Under the pieces are notes generated by a model. It saw only the letters and a program-made list of their open reading frames with translations, was not told the DNA's origin and did no database searches. DNA of 64,000 nucleotides from Lingula anatina (taxonomy: Eukaryota > Brachiopoda > Lingulata > Lingulida > Lingulidae), in contig NW_019775635.1 in assembly GCF_001039355.2 (NCBI RefSeq), positions 654,121 to 718,120 of the forward strand, read 5' to 3'. Of the stretch, positions 10,678 to 24,500 are shown piece after piece. Position 1 is the first letter of the stretch. The number at the start of each line of letters is the position of its first letter. The translations under genes and the position numbers were made by a program.

Positions 10678-11283
10678 ATAAATAACTTATCTATTGCAAT
10701 TCAAAATTAAATGTGGACGCGCATGAATTTCTTCGTTTTGAACGTGTCTGCACTTATAGAATTGTATTTTCAAAATTCCTAAAAAAATTAAATCCAACAT
10801 ATATTTGAAAACAGGCAAACTGGTAAATGTTTGTGAAAAAAAAATTGAAGGACCCTAGGCAACCATATCATTTTCATAATTCATGATAATTCATTACATT
10901 TTATAATTAATTTTTAGTGGGGTGGGGGTGGGTGATACAGCAGTGGGAAATTAATCATTCTCGCTACAACCCTATATAGAATGACTTGGTGTGATACATC
11001 TAGCTTGTCTGACTAGCGGTCAAAACCTTAGGTGAATGCATGGGTAGTCGCCAGTAAATTCGCCTCCCCCATTCGTGACACGCCGCCTTGGGGTACATGG
11101 TCAAATCCAGTAGTCGAGATAAATTAACCATCAAACGGAGACAGACTGATAGCCAATGTCTGTCTGACGGATGGGCACAGGCCCGGATGATTATATGGCC
11201 GACTACACTAGTTCTTTCATCCAAACACTGGATAGCATGGGCAGGTTAATGGGCGGATAAATAACTTATCTATTGCAATTCAA
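10678..11283. repeat. 27-bp perfect direct repeat flanking about 552 bp
   Basis: The same 27 bases, starting ATAAATAACTTATC, occur at 10678-10704 and 11257-11283. The enclosed segment is partly more GC-rich, including a 74-codon minus-strand frame at 11000-11224 without known homology. This could be an insertion with flanking duplication or a small tandem duplication whose copies have diverged. Confidence 0.5.
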
Positions 11284-13025
11284 GACAATAAATGAGTGCT
11301 CCACAGTGAAGACAAACACAAATTTGGTAAACAGAATTCGAATAAAACGGACCATTGAATGTTTACTTAAGGAGGGTAAAATGTCTTGTGTCGTCTGCTT
11401 TATCTAGGATATAAATTGGTCATTCCACAAGGCACCAAACGTACTAAGATCTAAGATTGCAATTTTATATCAACAACAAATAATTCCACGACGGTCTGTT
11501 TTACTGGATGACCCTGCATTCAAGTGGCCTAATCAGACAACTTGACTGAGTATTCCACATAGAAATTGGCAAAATAAACACCATTCTTCATAGGAAGAAT
11601 CAGTCAGAAAAACAAACTCGAAACTATCTGTGCATTCATCAGAACCATAATTTTCCTTTTGGGCATTTTATTCGGTAATTGGGCAGTGGTCAGGGAGTGT
11701 AGTGACCACAGGAGGTGGACGGTGGGCAACCTGTCTCTGGCCTATGGGTCACAGCGAACAAATTACTATAGTCAATTTGGCCTGTCAAAACTCAGTGCTG
11801 TAACTCTTAGACGGTGTTCGAGTACACGTACTTTTGAAAAAAAAATCATTTTAATAAAACCCTACAAAAAGAGTTTTCATTCCGCTGGAAACACATATTG
11901 TTCTGGAATTTGGAAAATAAATTCAATGTCACTCTGAGGCATAATGAAACTAATAGAATGTTCGTACAAAAATAAATATTTTATATCGCCCATTTTTGTA
12001 CAACGTAAGAAAATACAAATCTGCAAAACAAAAATTTATTCCTGTCATTCTTATGCACAATAATGCAGAAATATATATAAACGCAGGGACACTTTAAATA
12101 CGCTACTGTATGGACATATAATAACAAAACAGCAATAGATGAAACAAAAAATAGGTTAATTTGCAGTCCCTACATAAATTGGCACATTTCATTGAGCCCC
12201 CGAGGTTTACCTCCAAGCTGCGTCTGAAGATGACAGGATCACTCTATTTTCTTGCATGTACCTGCAGAGTTGCATATATTACAAATATCACTACAGCTTG
12301 ATTCAAGACATTCTGTCACAGCGACCAGTCAAGAGCTTCCAATTTCCCCCTTTGCAATGACCTGGGCGTATGAACTCCCTCCCCCCCTCTCTTGATTAAG
12401 ATTGAGAACAGCGCCCTTGGTCCATATGATGGTACCATTATCATGATTCTAATACGGTTGAACCAGTGGCAAAATGTAATAACATGACTGAAAAACTGTT
12501 TAGTGACTGTCTTTTACTGGAGATTGCATGTCCACTGGCAACACAGAAAGGCATCATCATCATTGCACCAAAAGGAAATTTCCAGTAAGATTTCCATGGA
12601 ACCATAAATCTCCCATTAATAGTATGTATCATTCTGTGTTGGACAGATGTTTTTGCAGAAGGATACGAGTTTCTTCTATTAACTGTGTATCATTAATGTG
12701 CTACTTAGCAAAAAGCAAGATGAAAAAACACACATGAAGATGAAGAAAGAGAAACATTAAAGCACATCTCTAATTTACTCCAAACAGAAGGTCTTTGCTG
12801 GGGGCGTTGTCTTCATGGTCGTTAAGTTGATTAGAACACCTCGTTGCCGCAAAAGTAGCTCCAGGTCGAGAATGAAATTAAAGCTAAATATCAATATTAT
12901 TTTTATGTAAACATACGTTATCATTTGGGAAAAATAAGATCTTAGTTAGTTTAATATAATGATAATGAAAAGAATGACACTTTTAATTGTTATGATATTT
13001 GTAAGATTGTTATTATTTTAATTTA

Positions 13026-13026
13026 T

Positions 13027-13093
<67 letters not shown>

Positions 13094-13100
13094 CACACAG
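13026..13100. repeat. compound (TC)n(AC)n microsatellite
   Basis: A TC run with one TTT interruption, directly followed by an AC run with one CGCAC interruption. Confidence 0.95.
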
Positions 13101-15469
13101 CCGCAAATTAAGCGAAACATATTTATGAGAACAAGATAACAATAAAACTCCAAGAACATCAGAATCGCCCATTTTCACGGTACCTTTGGGATAAGCATGA
13201 AGTAAGTTTCTGAATCAAAATAAAGTGAGTTCCTTTTTGAATACCACTATGCCACTTTTAAAATAATGAAAATTCTACGCTGAGCATGCTTTCAAGAGAA
13301 AAGAAGTAGTCTTTAAGACACAAGAGTTTTTGGGGAAAAATCATCAAGTTTTGTATTAATTTAAATCGCATGACTGTAATTTTTCTGTCTAAAATATATT
13401 TTAAAACACCAGTAGCTGTTGAAATGAATGAAAATTCGTAATAACCAGCAAAGGCTCATCATTACGAGTGGAAATTTAGATAAAGTATGAACTGGAAAAT
13501 GCTTCAGTGCTGAACAGACTGCGTTAGGGTACAGTACAAGAAAGGGTGTTCTTTTTTACTCTTTACAGTTATGATCTGTTATTGTCTGTAAATATGTATT
13601 CATAGGACATTTCTTTAAATTAAAACTGATGCGAACAGTGAGTGATAGGTTGAAAGTACATTTACCAAAAACGGACAATGGCGCCAGTGATAGATAGACC
13701 TACCCATCATTTTCACTTCTTTATTCGATATTCAAAACCCAACAAACAGTCTTTTTAATCCAGTCGTAATATTCTAAATATGTTATTGCAATTTCACAAA
13801 CGAAAAAAAGTGTGGTGAAAATATCTTATTGCTAACAGCTAATTTTTAATGTAATGGCAGTTTGCTTTTTTTCACAATACTCTAATTATTTACATTATTT
13901 TACGAGTCGCTGCAGTGAGTGAATGCTTTTTGATGTAGGAAATAAATCGCAATTTGTTTTTTTTATTCGTGTCATATGGTATCTCCCACAGTATAAGCAA
14001 TATGTATCTACCACAAGTTGGCTTCTTTCGATGATTGTTGTTTAAAGTGAATCAAATGTGCGTGGTGCATGGCAGACTGTCATTTGTTTGATGAATTCAT
14101 AATTTGTTTTACACAGGTTATCACATAGAATAGCGCGTATTTACCCTGCGAATATGCCTTTAATTAGAACTAAATCTCCGATTAAATAGCTGTCGTTCGT
14201 TCAGCAATCGACGAGGGAATGGTAACATTAGGGGATGAAAGGTTTCAAATGCCTTGGGGCAGGTGGAAGACGAGACACCAAATCGTCCTTTTCCATGGAA
14301 TTTCGACATTAAAAGAAAATTTAGAAATCTTTGATAGGCCATAGTAAGACCCTATTTCATGGAATGTTCACATTATTCTGAGTAGTTAGAAATCTCTAAT
14401 AGGCAATATCTTGACTTTGGGTGATTACGCCACACCTTGTAGAGAAAATGAAATACCTTTATTTGTCGAATGGTCGATAACCGTCGTCTTTCTATGCCCC
14501 GGTACACTAGGGAGCCGGAGCGCATACGGTATTTATCCATCTTAATTGTATCGTCTACGGTAGGTTAAATGACTTGAATCAATTTGTAAATGAAGAGCAG
14601 AGAGTGACCCGGGAAAAATGACCCTCCAAACAATTTGTTGACACGCGCGTTCCCTACGAGGTGTAGGGAACTTAACGATAGTGACCCTTCTGTGAATATG
14701 CCGACTTAACAATTAGCCGAGAGGATAAAAGAATTGTAGAGATAAAATTGTGATAGTAAACACGTTAATCAATTTTGGAGTTGATTTATATCTATGCCAT
14801 GACTGGTCCTTCATTTAATCATTTTTGTATGACGATAAAAATGCATATTTGAGTAAGAGATTTTCCTTGTGAACACATAGAAACAAAGTAATGAAAAGAA
14901 ATTATTTCTTCCTTCTTATGTATTTAGTTAAGCATGTATCAAGTCAATGAACCAATCAAGTCATGTTTTTACTATATACATGAACATAAAATGTCAAAGG
15001 ATGCAATCAAGGCTGACAAATTTGTATAGAGCAATTAATTTGCCCATAATCTAAGAAGTAAGAAACTGCTACTTTCGAAGAAGGGATTTATCTGATCAAG
15101 CTGACACAACTTTCAAGTGCCAGCTTTGACAAGATTCATCAGACTATCAGTTATAAGTAAAAAGGATGTTTCAGGCGTTGTAAAAGAGCAGGATGAAATA
15201 AAACGAAGAGGAAGGAAAGTCATCGCTGTTGTAATTACGGCCGAAGTCTAAATAGTTTAATATACGTGATTGGCAGGGCTCTCACGCAATGCGACAAGAA
15301 GACGTGCTTTTCTTCGATTCGATTCTAATTTCTTGTATTTAATTTTCTTTCTTTGTCAAGCGCAAATTGCGTTGACGAGAAATGAGACAGATGGTCTGTT
15401 TTGAAAGAAATACATGTCTTGAATTATAAGATGATTGCAGTTTTTTTGTATTAATAGACGTGTGTTTTG

Positions 15470-15517
15470 CGAGAGAGAGAGGGAAAGGGGAAGAGAGAAA
15501 GAGAGAGAGAGAGAAAG

Positions 15518-15554
<37 letters not shown>

Positions 15555-15555
15555 T
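15470..15555. repeat. imperfect GA-rich simple repeat
   Basis: About 85 bases of GA/GAAA/GGGA purine-only sequence. Confidence 0.9.
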
Positions 15556-16689
15556 CTTAAAGAATTTCATTCGTTCGCAAATGTGTAAAAATATTTCTAT
15601 CAATTAAACATCACAATTGTCATGTATAACGCTATGAAATTTTTAGCATATAGTCATACAATTATTGCGTTGTTCAAATCGCCGGCGTGAAAATACACAC
15701 ATTTACCTGCGCAAGCACATGTAATAAGTGAAGTGGGCGCCGACCTTGTTCAATGCCACAGGTAAAGCATCGACAACCCATTTCTCCGTCTCATTTCATT
15801 ATTTTTCTCAGCTATTGATCCCAGCTCTTACTAAATTTTCATGAAATGTTTCATTTCGCATGAAATAATGTGCGTAGACGCATTGGTAATATTAGGCCAT
15901 AAATAATCGAAATTGAATTCTCCGCACGAACATAGTAATGTCTATTTACTCAGGAAATGAAAAAGTGTCTTAACTTTATGACTTGTGTGGAAAATGAGTT
16001 TACTCTCTTGTTGAGGCAGAAAAGAAAGGAATTGACGTAAACGAACTGTCGTCAGCGAGAAAAAAAGCGCCGTGTGTTCTGTAACGTCCGTTTAAATTCT
16101 AAGAAATAATAAAAGGGAAAAACCACCAATGGAACCACATTATTGACAATTCTCGATTTAGAAAAAGTGATATCTGTCTCTGTTTTTGCACTCTAAAGTG
16201 CAGATATGAATATCCTCCATGCTAAAGATGCAGCGACTCTACCTACGCATCCATCCTGACGGGAAAAGGATAATTTCAGATACACACGTGAGCTTTAAGT
16301 ATATACAAAAAGAGTCACAGTTAGTTCTATACCATTTGGGACATACCTCTCTGCCTGTTAACATTTCGGGGTAATTGATAACTGTGGTATTTCTTATAAT
16401 TTTTCCCGTCCCTCATGTCTGTCAATTTATATAGTAAGAATTTGAAGAATGCTTGCATCACCATTTCGTTTCTTGGAAACCAAACGGTACCACTGTCAAT
16501 TTAAACTAAAACTCACCCACCCAAATATGCGTTCTTTCTTTTTCTGGAGATGCGAGAATGAAAAAAATCAGAATAAAGAGATCAAATATGCTTTATTCTT
16601 TTATTGACGACTTGAAAAAAAGTGATAAGTAAATTGTACTTGCTAAATCAAAATCAAAACAAATATCAAAATTGGCACAAATGCGCCCG

Positions 16690-16780
16690 TGAGCGATATC
16701 GAACCCTGCCACCCGAAGTGTGAGGGTTCAATTGACTTTCGCATACAAGACACTTTACTCGCCTCCTTTGAGCCAACTTG
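16690..16780 (-). mobile_element. possible tRNA-derived SINE head
   Basis: Read on the minus strand, TGGCTCAAAGG (16775-16765) resembles a pol III A box and GGTTCGATATC (16705-16695) differs from the B-box consensus GGTTCGAANCC at only a couple of places. Between them lies AAAGTGTCTTGTATGCGAAAG, a sequence reminiscent of tRNA-SINE anticodon arms. The A-to-B distance of about 80 bases is long for a normal tRNA, which argues for a SINE or a degenerate tRNA pseudogene. No tail repeat or target-site duplication was identified. Confidence 0.35.
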
Positions 16781-18053
16781 TTTTACAGAAAGAAGAGTTA
16801 TCAGTCAAGTTGCTTGTGTCTCTTATGGCCCGGATAAAAATTGTATCAATGATATTACCTGACTAAATTGCCATTTACGGACTTTCCAATGATGAGCAGG
16901 TGCTGGGATTTCATGTCAATTTGATTAGTTTGCTGTTGGTGGACGATGATCTATAATTAAAACTTGCTGCTTCATAGATTAGAGAGATCTTTTTTGTAAT
17001 CACTATCTCTCTCTGACTGCAAGGTCCCAGAAACTACGTAGTAACACATAATGATACGCGCTGATCACTATGGAAATTAAACAATATATTGCTGAACCTG
17101 ATGCAGATTCAAATTCCACAGGATATTGTTTGTAAGAGAGAGCTTTTAAAGAAAACCTTTTACCAAGAAAAATCGAAGAAAACTGGTCGGAAAATGGCAG
17201 AAACACCACTAAAGAGAAATTTCTGTTGATGCCTTTATATTTTCACGAAAAAAAGAGCCTTAAGAGAGAGAAAAAGAGAGAGCATTATTTCGAGCTAAAC
17301 CATAATCTAATCTGAGTGAGATGAATAATTAATAAGTTTCATTCAAAAGTATCCACTATTTAATCTAATATCGCGCCGTTTGTCTGTAATGGAGTAGTAA
17401 AAAGTTTTTGTACCATTTCTCAAGCCTATCCTCAGTTTTATCAAAAGGGCGGTGCGAGTTATACGGGGTTTTGAAGATGTTCCAAAGCAGAACAAAAAAA
17501 AATTAAGTCGCTTAACTATGCGTGTGTGTAAAGAAGGAGGGGGAGGGGGGGGGGCACTTGCCAAGGAAACGGTTGTTTCCGTTTCATATAGGATAAGACA
17601 TAGCAATTAGTCTGGCATTAAGGGAAATCATTTTGTCGAGTTATTATAGATATTCAGATCGCTAAAACAACACATTTAATTCTCTTGTTGAAATCCCCAA
17701 GGATTTAAACGCACAAATGTATAATGTTAAACACTTCTTAAACAACCAGCAAGTAGGATGACTGCTGACACGATTGGTTCCACGAAATGTTTATGGATCT
17801 AATATGCATTAATGTTTAAAGATGTGAAATATACGCATCTCTACTTTAAAAATTCTATCATTTGATAAACTGTTTTATGTGGTGCAGACGTTTTTGTACT
17901 TTTCGGTGAGCTTTTAAGTGTACATTACCATTCAATTGAGGCCCTCCTTCTGCGGGACTATTCATCACCGGCCCGGTGTATGTATAATGACAGCTGTTTA
18001 TTTTGGAGCAACATGCGGTGTCTGATCATTTGGATGACTTTAGAGAAGCGAGA

Positions 18054-18529
18054 ATGATGGAGAGCGCATCTGAAGTCGTACAGCCTTTGCCCGCCCGTGC
18101 CTCACCACCGGCCCAAGTCACCCCAGGGCTACCACCGACATCGAACACTCTCCTTTACAAGCTGGAGAGACCCACGGGCCCGTTGTATTCCAGTCCGCGG
18201 ACCCCACCCCCAACCGCAAGTAACAAACCCGAAAACAATATCTGCAAGATGATCGAATACCGAGGGGCCAAAGTCGCCGCCTTCAACGTGGATGGTCGGG
18301 AACTCATTTGTCTCCCCCAAGCTTTCGATTTGTTCCTAAAACACCTTGTCGGCGGGCTGCACACCGTTTATACCAAACTGAAGAGACTGGAAATCACGCC
18401 CGTCGTCTGCAATGTCGAGCAGGTCCGTATTCTTCGAGGACTGGGGGCTATTCAACCAGGAGTCAACCGCTGTAAACTTATCGCCCCTAAAGAGTTTGAT
18501 GTTTTGTATGAAGACTGTACAAATTCAAG
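18054..18529 (+). CDS. dac: dac exon 1 (DACHbox-N)
   Basis: Two tandem ATGs lie at 18054 and 18057; an in-frame TGA at 17988 rules out a further upstream ATG start. The exon is more GC-rich than its surroundings. It encodes a Pro-rich N-terminus (residues about 10-60) and then the complete winged-helix-like DACHbox-N up to FDVLYEDCTNS. The donor is TTCAAG|GTAATT, phase 2. As in vertebrate DACH genes, this one exon carries the N box. Confidence 0.95.
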
Positions 18530-21500
18530 GTAATTATTCCATTAAACGTTTGCACTTAAAGAATGGTTTACGTATGTAGAAATTGTTACAGTTCAAGATA
18601 TATTTCCCGTTTGTATTTCATGACTTTTCGTGATTTACGTTTCGTTTTGTGTGTTTTGCGATAAGCGTGAGTGGTAATAAAGTTACTATTTTAACGATAC
18701 CTGTGTCTTGGTCGAGATAATGTAAGTAACTTTAATTCGTTTGACATGCTGGTAAATTGTTTCTTTCCGTTAGTTGTGTTACAGCGTGAGGTCTAAACAC
18801 GTGAGTTTTTACGCTACAAAGTATGTGGTCGAACGGAAAATTTAACAAACAGTCGGATATGTTCCACTTGGGTGGTGCAAGCATTTATACTTCTGTAACT
18901 AAATGTATCAAATTCTTAAAAATATTTGCAACACCAATCCTGCCCACCCACTTTCAATCGCAGAATTACTTGGTATTTGAGCTTCAATTAATGCATTTGG
19001 AACTAAAACAATGTATTGGTTTTATCAACAAAGTGACACTTGTGTTTCTTAGATTACAATTGCTATTTTCCAAGTCGGGGGAAATAAACAATATGTTCAC
19101 AAATGAAATGTCAAAATTGGGAAAACTTCAAAAGGTATCCCAAAAGGCAAATGAGCAGTAAGTACAGATGCGGCTCTGAATGCTTTGGCTGTGGTTGAAA
19201 AGAATCAATTTCTAGAACAGTGTCACTCATGTTGAAATCTTTAAACAAAAAGGATTAAGTTGAGCCTTTGTGTGACTGGATTATTGCTGTGCTTTAAATT
19301 GTTTTTTTTTCTCTCTCTGTTTGAGGACTACTGAATGTTTGTATTCCTCAGAGATGACAGCAGCTGCACAAGTGCAATAAAAATGTTGCTAAAAGAAAAA
19401 GTAGAATTATTGCCTCAATTATATTGTCAAGATCAGATGTTATAATTATGTTAGAATAATAATGTGACATTTCCATTATGTAATGCCATAGAATTTTAAA
19501 TAACCGGCTATTTGTGAAAGGAAAATAATTATTTGGTTTGGAGGTTTTCAACTTTTTTTAAGTGCCAGTTTTTTTCTATGGTGGTTGATAAACATTGCAA
19601 ATTTGTTTTTATAACTCAAGTTTAAAGGTTTATTTCAGGGTTCCCTTATTTGCAGCCTTTTTCACACTTAACCATTCCAATTTCTTGTAATTGAATAGGA
19701 GAAAAAATAGTTTCCTCAAAGTTATCTGATCTCCAGCTAGCAAGTCTACTTTTATTTGTCACTTTCGCTCATAAAAACTTAACAGTACTGCGTCATGTGT
19801 CAGGTTTTATGAGCTGCCTAGGTTTTATTTTCATCAAAACCATTCATTTTGAAGATGTTCAGAAATACAACTGTCAACTTTTATTGTCTTTTTCCTCCTC
19901 ATGAACAAAAAGAAACCTCAAATAAAAAGTAACACATTTGAAATTTATTGTTTTTGTGGCTGAGAGAATAGGGATACATTTTTGGTCTGCCTTACGCTGC
20001 AGGTGCGTGATTCATACTCAGTTTGAATTATTTGACTTATGGTAAAGAAATAACTTTCGTATATGAAAGATAAACTGAGTCAAATTCTTTAGAAATAATT
20101 TGATATTGCACTTTTTTAAAAATTTATTTGCAAGTAGAAAGACATTTAGCATGAAGCCACATTAGGCAGTCATACACTTGTATTTTAGCAGCCGCTGCTC
20201 TTTAAACAGTTACTGATAGTTTTAGTGTTATTCACTTTTTAAAACTTGCCAAAAGAACACGAAGAAAGTCTTTGTAAAGCCTGTTTTAATTTGAACCAGC
20301 TATTTAACTGACAGTTGAGCTAGGACTTCACAGATTAGAGTGACCCTTACAGCAGGTAAACTTATAGATTTAGGGTTGAACAAGGAGTCAAATAGGCTGT
20401 TTGGTAAATAGAGGGTGCATAAGGCCAGGCATTGGGGCAGGACTCAGATCAGCATGATATCTGAGGTTGATTGCTACGTATATGTTAAGGTGTCTTCAGA
20501 CCATACACTGGAGACAAGTTGTATTTCAACATTTCATATTTGAGCAAAAATAATACCTTAGTTTACTTTTTTATGGAGCACTAAAATGTCTACAGATTCA
20601 TTTTACAGGTTCTCTAACGAACCTATTTTACATATATACATATACAGAATATGGATAAATGAATAAGGCATAAAGACTGAGAAATAATGCAATTGCTGGT
20701 GATAGTTACTCATTTTGCTTCTGAATGCTGTCAGTTATAAGCACATTTAGCGCTCTCAGGCATGATTCATTTTTTTTTGTTTTTGAAGCTAGTATACTTT
20801 TTCAGAGTCCATTGTCTGTAAGAAGTGTGCTTCTCATAAGAAGTGTATTTTAGTTTTAATTTTTTAATTAAAAAAAATTAAATAATTGATACTGTTTTTT
20901 TTCTGTACACGAAATAATGCATCCAAAAAAAAAAAAAAAAAAATTCCCTTTCCTAAGCTGTTTGATCCCCAAGTTTTGTTGTTTCCACATCTTCAGTGAC
21001 TGCACATCAAACAAATGTGAATGAAAAGGTTGTGTTTTGTTTGTAATGGTTTTATTAATTATGGGCGATTGTTGTCTTTAGGGGACTCATTCGATAAGCT
21101 TTAATGACTGCAAATAATGGCTTTTTGAAATGGAAAGTGTCAGTCAAGTGGAAAATAGACCTGAAAGAAATGAAATCCTCTCCATTTGTAAAATGATTAT
21201 TTTAGTAATGATAAGATTTATCATCTCTGGGTAAATTAAATACGCAGACAAGGGAATAATTCTCATGGAAAATGCACTTTTGTTCAGTTGTTACTATCTT
21301 GTCATCTTTTCTAAACATGGTGCTTCTTGTTGGATTAGCCCAAATACTGGAGTGACAGAGTTAGTTTTGAATTGCACCAGTTTACACTGGAGATAAGGTG
21401 GTCTTGTTTATCCAAGGAACTGATTTTCTGTATTTCATTATTTGTCAGACTTTGATTTCTCAAATGGCAAAAACAGTTTACTTTAAGAATCCTTTAGGAG

Positions 21501-24500
21501 TATGACACAGCAGGTGACAAATGTACTGGGGAGAGAATTTTCATTTTTGAAAAAAAAGGAAAACTAAGAAAGTACTTGCATTTTAATTTTATATGGTAGA
21601 AATTATTTTACCATAATTGTATTTTACAATAAAAAATGCCAACTTTGAAAGAAATGCTTCTGAGGAAAATTTTAAAAATTAATGTTTGTTGCATCATCGA
21701 ATGTTTTTCAAAGGAATAACCACAAAACCATGCTGTGAAACCTCATAAACTATCAAGCATTTTTCCATTGACCACAACCCATTTCATTTAAATCTCCATC
21801 CACTCTCCCTAGGATGAGAGACAGCAATGCATCATTTCTTTGTTTTTATTGCTGTGTGTTTTTGCAACTGTTGTTGATAAGCCGGTGCCTAAAGCATATT
21901 TCCCTGAGGGCTCTGGGTAATACTTCAAGCCACTGATATAACTGACAAATGGCAGATCATTCTTTGCAGTTAATACTGCCAATTAAAAGCATGATTAATA
22001 AGAAGAGGATGCCACTGCTCACGCTTCATCAACGCCTTTCTGATTATTTGTTTTGATTTTGAGGGATTATTAATTGATTAATCACAATCATTTTTTAATC
22101 TGGAATAGAAAGGAAGTTGTTTTTTCATAAAGGGTCCGAATTGATCCATTAAGTCCTTAGAGTAATGGTGATTTTTTATTCTAATGGGAAATACAGTAGT
22201 AGAAGGCATAGCCACACTTGACTCTACAAGTTGTTCTACTAGTATTCTATGTATATAGGGCCAGTTAAAGTTAAAACTTTTTAGAGAAAATGTTACAGAT
22301 TCTTATCAATAAGTTTCTATGGAATCTTCAAACAATGGAGCAGTATGATGCAGACAGCCAGCTTATCAAACAGAATATCTTGAATTGAACCACTAGTTTT
22401 ATCACCAATGTTATACTACATACAACATTTTCTTTGAAGTTGATAAAAATTATACAGTATAATAGCAAAATATCTTTTTGTATTTTGAACAGGCTCCTAT
22501 ATTTAAGAAAATAAAGAAAATGTATTTAAATCTTTTCAATCTGATATTTTAACCCAAAAATTAAATTGTACCTCAGTGGTTTATGATTTTCTAAATTCTT
22601 TCATAAGTGCATTTTAATTAATTCCATTTCCCAAAGACCTCTTCAAGTCAAGTTAAATTATTCTGGGGTTACATATAATCACATAAACTGAGGCTATTGA
22701 AAGCAATTGATAGTTATGTAATTTTAATGCAATACAAATTATAAATCATTTTTGGACTTGAACACGCCTGACTACATCATTGTAGATCTGAGAATGTAAC
22801 TGTAACAGTAATAAGTCAGTTCAGACTTGAACACCTGGTTTCCTCACTAAGCTCCACTTGTTCGTCCACTCACCTGAGCCTAATTACAGCCTATCAATTT
22901 GATTTATAATTCATATTATTACCTGCATTTACATTGTAAGAGGTTAAAATAAGTAATTCATCATGCCTCCAAGTGATCTAAGTTCATAGATATACGTGTA
23001 TGTTTTAAATGACAATTAAAACTGCATTTATAGCTTTGGGTTTGAATTTTTGGAGAGGATTTTACAGACTGACATATCTGAAACAATGGGCGCCTATTTT
23101 ATGGGTATTTGTGGAGAGGCTGACAGATGGCTGATTTGAATATGCAGCATGCTATTGTTTTGTTTGTAATTTGTAGTTCTGTACTCAGTGGTTTGCAGAT
23201 AATGATTCATCCACTCTTCATATTTGATTCTGATTTACTGAAAAAAATGAGTATGGGTTAGAACAGCCAATGGTTACGATAGTCAAAATAAATCAAAATT
23301 CTCACTTGCATGAATTTAACTGACATACAAAGTTATTGATGTGCATTATTGTTGTGATTATAGTATCATATATATGAAATAAGTTTGACCATGAAGAGTT
23401 AAAAAAGAATTAAAAGAATTTCAAAATCATGCATGGAAAAAAAGAATATTAATGAAGATAACTGGTGAAATAAGCAAAAGCTAATATCATCTTGTTCCAA
23501 TCACTTAATATAAGTTACATTTTTTTCAGCAATCAGATTGGCCTGTTATCCTCATTAAATAGGACTTAGAGCATACTTTTTATCTCCCTAACTTTGCAAC
23601 AGGTAGTGGGACAACACAGACTTGCTCATTCTTACTTTTTTTACATTCAGCTATTGGGCATCTATTCATCAGAGCGAGTTATGGATAATGCATTTTGACT
23701 TGCTCTTTTTTGAAGTATTTTTGCTTGGTTTCTTGGTATGTTTTAAGTCCCACCTAATTGCTATTACACAGAGTGCCAAAAATGTGGTACTTTTGCTTGT
23801 TATCTGATAAGAAATCGGTTGCATGTGGTGTGCAGTTGCGTGGAATGGTGTGAAATGGGATTTAACACTCACATTACTGTTTAAACACATGTTCTTCTTT
23901 CTAGCAATGATTTTGTGCTGATTTGTGTTGCAAATGGAGTTTTAAACAAATATTTGCTTAGATTACAGATGAAAAGATTATAAGATGATGTAATCCAAAT
24001 GGATAATTAATTTTGACTTCTAGTAATATGTATTTAACAGTTGAGGGCATAAATTCTAAACAGTAAATACATCCATGCCAGTCAAGGTAATTTTTATTTA
24101 GACCACAAAAGCAAGCCTAATTTTCTTTTTTTTTTGTCCAGTCGGTTAAATGTTTTCAGTTTTTGGCATTCTTTTCTTGTGCCCAAACTTCTGAATCCCT
24201 GAGTACTGACAAATAAACAAGAAAAGAAATTGCAGCAATAAAACAGAGTGTAAATGTTAGATATATAAAAACACCATGCAGAAATCTGGTTCCATTAGCA
24301 TGAAATGAGCTTTTTCTTTTGTAATGAGGAAAGCATAAGATGGGGATTCACTTAAATAGGCCTCTTTTCTGCGGTTCATTTCTTTTACATCAGGAAAGCA
24401 CTTTATTTTGGAAAGGCCACATGAGCATGGAGATGACCTCTTTGTACAGAGTTTTAGGTGTGTATTTTGCTGTTTGTCGTGATTAATTGGAATGATATTT

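Larger units (their letters stand above)
8628..18053. other. intergenic region between FANCF and dac
   Basis: I find no supported exon in these 9.4 kb on either strand; open frames are short and lack splice-phase support. The interval holds a poly(A) tract (about 9508-9531), a 27-bp direct repeat pair (10678 and 11257), a compound TC/CA microsatellite (13026-13100), a GA-rich tract (15470-15555), a tRNA-like candidate (16690-16780) and the dac upstream region. Distal dac enhancers could be here but cannot be recognised from this sequence alone. Confidence 0.6.

Noticed and set aside
18823-19161. 112-codon plus-strand open frame just after dac exon 1
   Set aside because: It lies in dac intron 1, has no recognisable domain and no supported splice context, and its composition is that of the surrounding AT-rich intron.
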